Shown here piece after piece: positions 37,315 through 42,655 of a stretch of DNA of 42,655 nt (position 1 is the stretch's first letter; every line of letters starts with the position of its first letter). The DNA comes from a virus: positions 1 through 42,655 of IMG/VR virus record IMGVR_UViG_3300032431_000017; one strand, written 5' to 3'. A model generated the notes under the pieces. The model was not told where the DNA came from and searched no databases. It saw nothing but the letters and a program-made list of their open reading frames with translations. The position numbers were made by a program, and so were the translations under genes.

Positions 37315-40124
37315 TTCCTGTGTGCTGCCGTTGCTTTAGCCATGGTCTCGGTTCGGGTATGATACCCGGTCTCATCCCAAACATTGACCGCCAAAGGAAG
37401 CCCTTTAATTTCCTTGGCTATCGCTTTGGCTATTTCATCACTGTTAAATGTTTGTTGAACTGTAAATATCTGGCTTCCAATGCCATGTACGTCGCTCATC
37501 TTGCCCTCGGCCACTATCCCGAGTTTTGCAAGCCTGACCAAATTATTATTGTCCCCAACATTGCCAAGCTCTTTGTTGTGCTTGTGTGACAATATCCGTT
37601 CCCCCCTTGCCGCTTTGATGAACAAGGAATCTTTGCCAAGTGGTGCGGTGGCGTTGTCTTTTGCCAAGAAAGGTGTCCCTTCCTCAAACCCACCGGCAAA
37701 CAGTCCCTTTACCAATCCGATCGCTGAGACCAGCACCGCCAAAACTGCCGGGACGCTGATAAGTGCCCCAAGTCCGGTTTGGGCGGCGGTCTTTCCGACG
37801 GCCGCGGCCCCTTGTGCTCCCGCGTTTTTGAGTGCGGCGGCGGTATTGGCATTTGTCTCGAGCGTGTCCTTTCTTTGTAAAATAAGGCCGTTTTCTTTCA
37901 GCTTTAAGAAGGCTTGGTATAGTTGAAGGCTGCCAGACAGGAAACGGGAAAATGGGTTATCCCCGAAAGCGGTTTTTAACGCATCGCCTATGCCACCAAA
38001 CGACGCGGCAAGTGCGCTGTTATTTTCAATCATCTGCATCTGATAATCAAAGAAGCTATCAAATTCCTCAATCGCGTTTGAAGAAAAAGAAAATAGGCTG
38101 GCTATTGGGTCGGCGTTTTCCTCAGCCAAAGGGGAGTCTATGTTTTTGACCGGCAGCCTGCTCTTTCTTGCGGCGGCTTCCTTGGCGGCCATTGCGCTCA
38201 TGTACACCTCAAGTTCTTTTTGTAGGTTGAAGGTTGTTACTTTTATCCGCTCAACTTCTATTACATCCAAGAAATCGGATAGTTTGCGCTCTTGTGCGAT
38301 CCGGTCTTTGACCCTGTCTTCATTCAGTTTCTTGGACTTTTTTGCATTGCCCTCTTGGGCGGCCAAGGTTCTTTCCTCTGTTTGCTTGGTCTCGTTTTCC
38401 GCCTTTTTTGCAATGGCCCGTAACACTTCATCATAGCCCTCAATGCTCAACCTGTTAGTTTCATAGAACTGGGTTAGGGCTTTTACCCCCTCCTTGGTCA
38501 GGGTGGCTTTGTACGTTTCAAGTTCGGCTTGGATTTCCAAAAGCCTTTTTTCCGCTGCATACCGCTTTTCAAGGATTTTCTCCTTGGTTATTTCCCCTTT
38601 TTCAAACGCGGCCAAGGTCTCGGTTATGTTGTCAGCCTGCTGGTCTTTGTTTAAATCATCCTGCGTTAGCATCATAAAGTTCAAAAGCTTTATGAAGCCG
38701 GTCATCCCGTCTTTTGCCGACTTCAATGCTGGGGCCAGCCTAGTTCCCAGTATTGTCCAGAATTTTGTAAATTCATTGCTGAGCCGGTTTGTTGAGGCCG
38801 CTAACGTGTCGGTAACTCCCCCAGCCCCAAATTCTTCACGCAGGACTTTGGCCAGTTTGGGCAAGGCATCCGAGGCCAGCACCTCGCCGCGCTCAAGCAT
38901 TTTATTCAATTCTTGGGTGGTGACCCCCAGCCCTTTTGCCATAAGACCGAACGCGCCCGGTAAAGCCTCTCCAAGTTGGCCCCTCAATTCCTCAGCCTGA
39001 ACCTTTCCCTTGCTCATCATTTGCCCCAAGGCCAATAATGCCCGTTGGGTTGCTTCACCGGAAATGCCAAGGCTGCTCGCGGCGATTGCCACACTTTCAA
39101 AAACATCACGGGCCTTTTGCCCCTCAATTGCTGTGCCCTTGCTTGCAGCGGTGAAGGATTTAAAGCTATCCCCCAAATCATCAACTTTTAACCCCAACCG
39201 ATCGGCCGTATCAAAGAGGAAGTTCATGTTGACCTCAGCCTCCAGTGCGTTGTCGGAAGCGGCTTTGAGTCCTTTTTGTAGGGCCTCAAACTTTATAAAG
39301 GCTTGCTCGGCCTTGCCCATCCCGGTAACAATTCCCGCAATACCCGCAACAACCAGCCCGATCGCGGCGGCTGCCCCACCCGCCCCGCTCAAAAGTGAAG
39401 CAATGTCCCCGCCGCCGGGCAAAGCACCAAGCAGGGCCAACCCTTTCGGATAGTTGCCCACGTTCCTCTGAAAATTGCCGAGCGTCTTGTCCGTCCCCTT
39501 TACCGCTGTGTCAAGCTTTTGAATCTTGACCAATAGTCTTTGCATTTCGGCAGCTTGTCCCGCAATTGCCGGATTAAGTTCGCGGTATCGCTGCCTGAGC
39601 CTGTTTAGGGCGTTGCTTTGCTCGTTATATGTTTTCAGGCTTGCAATATTTATGTTATTGGCCTGTGTCGTGTCGGCTTGGGCGGCCTTGATTGCTTGCT
39701 GGTTCAGCTTGATTGCCTGTGTCGTGTCCCGGATCTGTTGATCCATTGTTCCGGCAGTGTTGGCGGTCACGTCGTATTGGCTTGTCAGTTGGGACAGTTG
39801 TTTGCGTAGTTCGCCGAGGGTTTGGCCTTGGGCTTGGGCTTGGGTCTGGGCCTGTCTTGCGGCGGCGGTGCTGTTTCTCAGGGCATTGGCTTGCTGGTTC
39901 AGTGCTGCAATTTCATCAAGGGTTGCTTGCACAATCCTTTGGGCGGCGGCTTGGGCGGCGTTGGCATTGGCTGCCATTGTCCGTGTGGCCGAGGCTGATA
40001 CATTCTGGGCTGCTTTTTGCAATTCGCCCAGGGCTTTTTCCATTTCCTGAACCTGCGTGACGAATTTGGCCGGTTCTGAGGCATCGCCAAAATCAAAGAG
40101 GTCGCTATATTTGATCGGGTTCAT
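37302..40124 (-). CDS. tape measure protein (940 aa)
   Basis: Sets tail length and is ejected with DNA. Long coiled coil in residues ~10-215 (Ala/Gln-rich), then the tape-measure domain at about 225-430 (FDTADRLGLKVDDLGDSFKS, EELRGQLGEALPGAFGLMAKG, EVLASDALPKLAKVL), a mixed helical region and a hydrophobic helix near 815-835. At roughly 0.15 nm per residue it predicts a tail near 140 nm. It overlaps the chaperone frame by 4 nt, and the two upstream genes are linked by a frameshift site typical of tailed phages. Confidence 0.93.
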   Translation of the reverse strand: MNPIKYSDLFDFGDASEPAKFVTQVQEMEKALGELQKAAQNVSASATRTMAANANAAQAAAQRIVQATLDEIAALNQQANALRNSTAAARQAQTQAQAQGQTLGELRKQLSQLTSQYDVTANTAGTMDQQIRDTTQAIKLNQQAIKAAQADTTQANNINIASLKTYNEQSNALNRLRQRYRELNPAIAGQAAEMQRLLVKIQKLDTAVKGTDKTLGNFQRNVGNYPKGLALLGALPGGGDIASLLSGAGGAAAAIGLVVAGIAGIVTGMGKAEQAFIKFEALQKGLKAASDNALEAEVNMNFLFDTADRLGLKVDDLGDSFKSFTAASKGTAIEGQKARDVFESVAIAASSLGISGEATQRALLALGQMMSKGKVQAEELRGQLGEALPGAFGLMAKGLGVTTQELNKMLERGEVLASDALPKLAKVLREEFGAGGVTDTLAASTNRLSNEFTKFWTILGTRLAPALKSAKDGMTGFIKLLNFMMLTQDDLNKDQQADNITETLAAFEKGEITKEKILEKRYAAEKRLLEIQAELETYKATLTKEGVKALTQFYETNRLSIEGYDEVLRAIAKKAENETKQTEERTLAAQEGNAKKSKKLNEDRVKDRIAQERKLSDFLDVIEVERIKVTTFNLQKELEVYMSAMAAKEAAARKSRLPVKNIDSPLAEENADPIASLFSFSSNAIEEFDSFFDYQMQMIENNSALAASFGGIGDALKTAFGDNPFSRFLSGSLQLYQAFLKLKENGLILQRKDTLETNANTAAALKNAGAQGAAAVGKTAAQTGLGALISVPAVLAVLVSAIGLVKGLFAGGFEEGTPFLAKDNATAPLGKDSLFIKAARGERILSHKHNKELGNVGDNNNLVRLAKLGIVAEGKMSDVHGIGSQIFTVQQTFNSDEIAKAIAKEIKGLPLAVNVWDETGYHTRTETMAKATAAHRKWNF

Positions 40125-40459
40125 GACGGTTGCTGGGAGTTGGACAGGGCTTCTATGATTGCAATGAACTTATAAATAGATAGTGCCTCGGGATTAACCC
40201 CGGTGTTTTTTTGAATATGGATGCAAAGCGCGTCAAACTCTTTTTCCGATTGGAGCGGGTGATAGTCTTGCGATTGCTCATTCCAATTATAAGTCTTGCG
40301 GTCTTTCAGTAAGTCGGTTGCGGCTTGCACCAAATTAATTTCCGCGTTTTCGTCGTCTGGCAATATGACTGTTTGAAGTGTCCAGTAAACGGCTGCCCTG
40401 TGTTTTGTAAGTGTGCCAACTTCATTATTTTTAAAATACCCGGCAAACCGGTAATTCAA
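40121..40459 (-). CDS. tail assembly chaperone, frameshift-extension domain
   Basis: This frame has no ATG at its 5' end; the only start-like codon is a TTG at 40459. It continues without a stop upstream into the T-rich slippery site of the preceding gene, in its -1 frame. It is therefore best seen as the extension of a G-T-type fusion (249 aa, spanning 40121-40869) made by frameshifting before tape measure synthesis. The protein is helical with an acidic middle (PDDENAEINLVQAATDLLKD). Confidence 0.8.
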   Translation of the reverse strand: MNYRFAGYFKNNEVGTLTKHRAAVYWTLQTVILPDDENAEINLVQAATDLLKDRKTYNWNEQSQDYHPLQSEKEFDALCIHIQKNTGVNPEALSIYKFIAIIEALSNSQQPS

Positions 40460-40869
40460 TCCAGCCCCAACCTTTTCAAAAAAAAACCAACGGCCTCCTC
40501 GAGTTGGGCTTGGGTAAGGCCCTTCATTGCAAAGGATTGGTATTTGTCTTTAGCCGCATCCCTGTCCATCGCGGCGGCTTCGGTCGGGGTTGCTACAATG
40601 TAACCAAAGGCTTCATGTAGGGCCTCATTGTCCGAAATGGCGCAATGGCAAGAGTAATAAGCCTCTTGGATCATCTTTTTAGCTGATTCTATATCCAAAT
40701 CAATTGCATTGACGATGTTTTCAAACTTGTCCCGGATTGCGGCCGGGGTGCTGCAAAGGGAGGTCATCCTTGCGGCGATGATTCTTAGCTGGTTGAACTG
40801 TGCCGCGCCAACCTTCTTTGGGTCGCCCACTATTTCTAAGGTTTCTCCGTTTTCAAACTGTATTTTCAT
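40456..40869 (-). CDS. tail assembly chaperone, short form (137 aa)
   Basis: A helical, acidic protein two genes upstream of the tape measure, the position of lambda G-like chaperones. It ends with GGTTTTTTTTTGAAAAGG, containing the slippery heptamer T TTT TTG in the correct phase (40477-40483); a -1 slip continues into the 40121-40459 frame. The short form stops normally. Chaperones of this kind coat the tape measure during tail tube assembly. Confidence 0.8.
   Translation of the reverse strand: MKIQFENGETLEIVGDPKKVGAAQFNQLRIIAARMTSLCSTPAAIRDKFENIVNAIDLDIESAKKMIQEAYYSCHCAISDNEALHEAFGYIVATPTEAAAMDRDAAKDKYQSFAMKGLTQAQLEEAVGFFLKRLGLD
40477..40483 (-). promoter_or_regulatory. -1 programmed ribosomal frameshift site (slippery heptamer)
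   Basis: T TTT TTG within a nine-T run on the minus strand, in the zero-frame phase required for -1 slippage. Slippage joins 131 codons of the upstream frame to 118 of the downstream frame. The downstream frame has no ATG. Confidence 0.78.
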
Positions 40870-40870
40870 G

Positions 40871-41098
40871 TTAGTTCTGTCGTGGTTTGAATGATTGGAT
40901 TTGCTCGTTCATTTGCTCCAATTTTTCGGCTGTTTGCTCAAGCAGTTTCTTGGTTTTGTGGTGTGCCCGGATTGCTTTTCTGGCCGCTGTCTTGGTCATC
41001 AAGGCCAATGCCCGCTGCTCTTTTTCCAGTTCTTTGAGTTGCCAATAGTAGTTATTTAGGTATGGCTCATCAACAAAGTCAAATAATCCTGCTGTCAT
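40871..41098 (-). CDS. small coiled-coil protein (75 aa)
   Basis: Almost wholly helical, with a likely coiled coil at residues ~15-70 (ELEKEQRALALMTKTAARK, KKLLEQTAEKLEQMNEQI). The ATG at 41098 overlaps the tail-terminator gene stop by 4 nt and is preferred to a TTG 6 nt upstream. Located between tail terminator and chaperone genes; it may be a tail assembly factor. Confidence 0.7.
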   Translation of the reverse strand: MTAGLFDFVDEPYLNNYYWQLKELEKEQRALALMTKTAARKAIRAHHKTKKLLEQTAEKLEQMNEQIQSFKPRQN

Positions 41099-41658
41099 AG
41101 GCAAAGCTCAATATTTGGGATTACGGGCGTTATACAGTTTTGACTAATTGTAATTTCGTAATTTAAACGGAAAGCGCAAAATGGGGCTTTTGTAAAACCT
41201 TCATCAATTTCGGGGGTCTCATCAAAGATGTCACTTGCGCTTTCAAGGGTCATATTTTTGAGTTGCTTTGAAAATCCCCAAACGTTGTACTTGATTTTTT
41301 GGGTGAGTTCAAGGGCAAGCGCTGCATGGTATCGGCCGCTGGGGATGGTGGTTTTTATTATCCTGTCCAGATTTGCAAACACAACAACAGACCAATCAAA
41401 GGTGTAAGTTTGGTCACTCACGGCGATCATCGGCTCGGTGGGAAACATGTAGGCCAAGGATCTGAAAGAATCGTCGGGCCTAAGTTCCAAGTGTTCCGTC
41501 CCGCCATTGTGGCCGATCATTTGCCCGTTCACGACTTTGCCAATCGGGAAAACGACATCAAGCCAAGCGGCTTGGATTATCGCATCGGCGAATTCCTTGC
41601 CAACAAACTCAAAAAACATATTATTGGCAAAGCTGGGATATTGCGGGACAAGGATCAT
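41095..41658 (-). CDS. putative tail terminator / neck protein (187 aa)
   Basis: Position after a head-completion protein and before the tail chaperones, together with its ~190-residue alpha/beta composition, fits a tail terminator or tail tube-proximal protein. No diagnostic motif. It overlaps the 151-aa gene by 4 nt and the next by 4 nt. A major tail tube protein is not otherwise recognised in the window, so this could instead be the tube protein. Confidence 0.5.
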   Translation of the reverse strand: MILVPQYPSFANNMFFEFVGKEFADAIIQAAWLDVVFPIGKVVNGQMIGHNGGTEHLELRPDDSFRSLAYMFPTEPMIAVSDQTYTFDWSVVVFANLDRIIKTTIPSGRYHAALALELTQKIKYNVWGFSKQLKNMTLESASDIFDETPEIDEGFTKAPFCAFRLNYEITISQNCITPVIPNIELCL

Positions 41659-42110
41659 TGCTTCTTTATTTTTCTACGTAGTTCGCCAATCAGTTGCGAG
41701 GTGTATTCATCCCTAAATTGCTTTTGCCAATCGCTGGCCGACAACCCAAGCACCTCATCACCATATTTGTCGAGCAACTTGGGCGTTTTCTCATCTGTTG
41801 CGGAATAGGTAAGGGAATTTTGCCCGGCCGCGACCTTGATGCTGTCATGGAATGCCTTCGTGTCCCTGAGCGTTACCCGGTCAAACGGTTGTGACTTCCT
41901 TGCTTTTATGGTCCTGGTCCTGGGGGAATACCTTGGCCCAATCCGGGTATTATCAGATCTTTTGCCTGAGTAAATCGTTTCGGCGTTCGCGTCTGCCATT
42001 TCCCCAGAATTAATAACGGTAGCGGATTTCATCGCTATCATTATCCTTTTTTCTAGTTCTGCTTTTGCAAATTGGGCCACGAACGCCGAAAACAATTTCC
42101 TGACCCTCAT
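41655..42110 (-). CDS. putative head-tail connector/completion protein (151 aa)
   Basis: Basic, helical protein downstream of the small head gene and upstream of the tail terminator, matching the place of HK97 gp10-like or virion morphogenesis proteins. Basic segments (RIGPRYSPRTRTIKARKSQPF) are followed by a pattern seen in such proteins (LRDTKAFHDSIKV) and a helical end. It overlaps the 80-aa gene by 4 nt and the tail-terminator gene by 4 nt. Confidence 0.6.
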   Translation of the reverse strand: MRVRKLFSAFVAQFAKAELEKRIMIAMKSATVINSGEMADANAETIYSGKRSDNTRIGPRYSPRTRTIKARKSQPFDRVTLRDTKAFHDSIKVAAGQNSLTYSATDEKTPKLLDKYGDEVLGLSASDWQKQFRDEYTSQLIGELRRKIKKQ

Positions 42111-42349
42111 TTTCGTTTGGCTGCTGGTTTCATCGCGGCGTCTTCATTACATCCTTTACAGTCTTCATCTGGGCCAAGGGTACCAAATTCGGATTCCATT
42201 TCTGCAAATGTTTTGCCCGTGGGAGATACGCGGGCAAATTTGCGGCCCTTAGCATCTGAGTATCTCAATAGGGCCACCGCTTGGCGCAAACAAAATTCTT
42301 TTTCCTGCCACGAATCCCCTTCTAAAACTTCTATTTTGTAGTGGCTCAT
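42107..42349 (-). CDS. small head-region protein (80 aa)
   Basis: Unrecognised. A short alpha/beta start (YKIEVLEGDSWQEKEFCLRQ) is followed by an acidic, Cys-containing tail (DEDCKGCNED, CxxC) and a basic end. Its first 30 codons occur again at 1-90. It sits between the 229-aa membrane-start protein and the head completion gene and overlaps the latter by 4 nt. Confidence 0.75.
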   Translation of the reverse strand: MSHYKIEVLEGDSWQEKEFCLRQAVALLRYSDAKGRKFARVSPTGKTFAEMESEFGTLGPDEDCKGCNEDAAMKPAAKRK

Positions 42350-42655
42350 GGCTAAAGGATGTTGATAAAGTTGGTTTTTGTTTCTACCAAAAATGAGTAC
42401 CAGAAAGCATCATCCAATGAAAATTCAACGGCAAAGTTTCTTGGGGCTATCAATTCTTCACCTTTTACGGGGGTGTTCATTACGATTTTGCCCCTAGTCG
42501 GAAACCCTTGGATGTTCAGCCCTACCCGCTTGCCCCAAACGTTATTATCCGCTGTGCCAAAATAGACCACTAGGTCATAGCAAAACAAATTTTGCAAGCT
42601 TGTGAATTGGGCCGGGCTAAGGTTTTCAAACATGAACATAACCTTATCCCGCTTG
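42261..42655. repeat. imperfect terminal direct repeat, right copy
   Basis: Partner of 2-396. Joining the ends yields a continuous head-to-tail operon, which favours circular permutation over a gene duplication. Confidence 0.95.
42352..42655 (-). CDS. partial second version of the 229-aa head gene
   Basis: The C-terminal part of the gene at 93-782, cut by the window end. It encodes the same 95-residue end with about five substitutions (for example Asn/Asp, Thr/Ala, Ala/Val, Gln/Lys, Pro/Asn). See the terminal repeat entries for interpretation. Confidence 0.8.
   Translation of the reverse strand, partial: KRDKVMFMFENLSPAQFTSLQNLFCYDLVVYFGTADNNVWGKRVGLNIQGFPTRGKIVMNTPVKGEELIAPRNFAVEFSLDDAFWYSFLVETKTNFINIL

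Noticed and set aside
37480-40060. Several plus-strand frames opposite the tape measure gene, rich in Ala/Ser/Leu
   Set aside because: They mirror the Ala/Gln/Lys-rich coiled-coil coding of the tape measure; no promoter or leader supports them.
1-42655. Integrase, attachment site or lysogeny module
   Set aside because: No recombinase motif or att-like repeat was seen; the HTH regulator alone does not show lysogeny.
1-42655. tRNA or rRNA genes
   Set aside because: No cloverleaf with TTCGA-type T-arm and matching acceptor stem was noticed in the gaps; a tRNAscan-SE run would be decisive.

Overview
The window reads as one essentially complete double-stranded DNA phage genome of about 42.26 kb, probably a siphovirus (long non-contractile tail) of a Bacteroidota host. 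Host evidence: perfect matches to the Bacteroidota -7 promoter box TAnnTTTG sit in front of the key operons, one with a consensus TTTG -33 box 19 nt upstream. Start codons lack Shine-Dalgarno sequences and follow C/A-rich leaders. The first ~396 bases recur at the end (about 94% identical over 395 bp), and joining the ends gives the textbook order terminase-portal-capsid-head completion-tail-lysis. I therefore treat the window as a circularly permuted genome cut inside a head gene, with slightly different versions of the cut gene at the two ends. No integrase, tRNA or CRISPR array is visible.

Layout. (1) 1-7999, minus strand: TerS, TerL, portal, scaffold, major capsid protein (own promoter behind a terminator), two cysteine-bearing virion-type proteins. 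(2) 42655-28629, minus strand, continuing (1) across the junction: head completion, tail terminator, tail assembly chaperones joined by a -1 frameshift, 940-aa tape measure, tail-tip proteins, LamG, fibronectin III and beta-helix adhesins, M15 endolysin. (3) 8000-8148: divergent late promoters; a one-TM coiled-coil protein goes rightward. (4) 17249-8584, minus strand: accessory operon beginning with a small HTH regulator, then a GIY-YIG nuclease, duplicated small proteins, DUF3310, MazG and a catalytically dead MazG copy, two DNA methyltransferases (plus a fragment of a third) with C-terminal beta-clamp-type motifs, Gp37/Gp68 and DUF4326 proteins. (5) 17380-28560, plus strand: small early genes including an AT-hook-like protein and a Csx20-like candidate anti-CRISPR ring nuclease; an isolated structured RNA/attenuator; a lambda O/P-type replication module with four 15-bp iterons and an AT-rich stretch inside the initiator gene; a PD-(D/E)XK nuclease; membrane proteins; and a triplicated small-protein family ending at a terminator.

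Working model: divergent promoters around 17.3 kb drive the accessory (left) and early (right) operons. A paired GTTAAA element (10-bp period) lies at exactly the same distance upstream of the early promoter and of a second promoter at 23.6 kb, so both probably share a regulator. The replication module lies behind a structured leader ending in an intrinsic terminator. The late block starts from the 8.0 kb promoter. The most novel items are the kissing-loop leader RNA (21471-21576), the Csx20-like protein, the shared tandem operator, clamp-motif methyltransferases, the iteron origin, and two candidate recoding sites.
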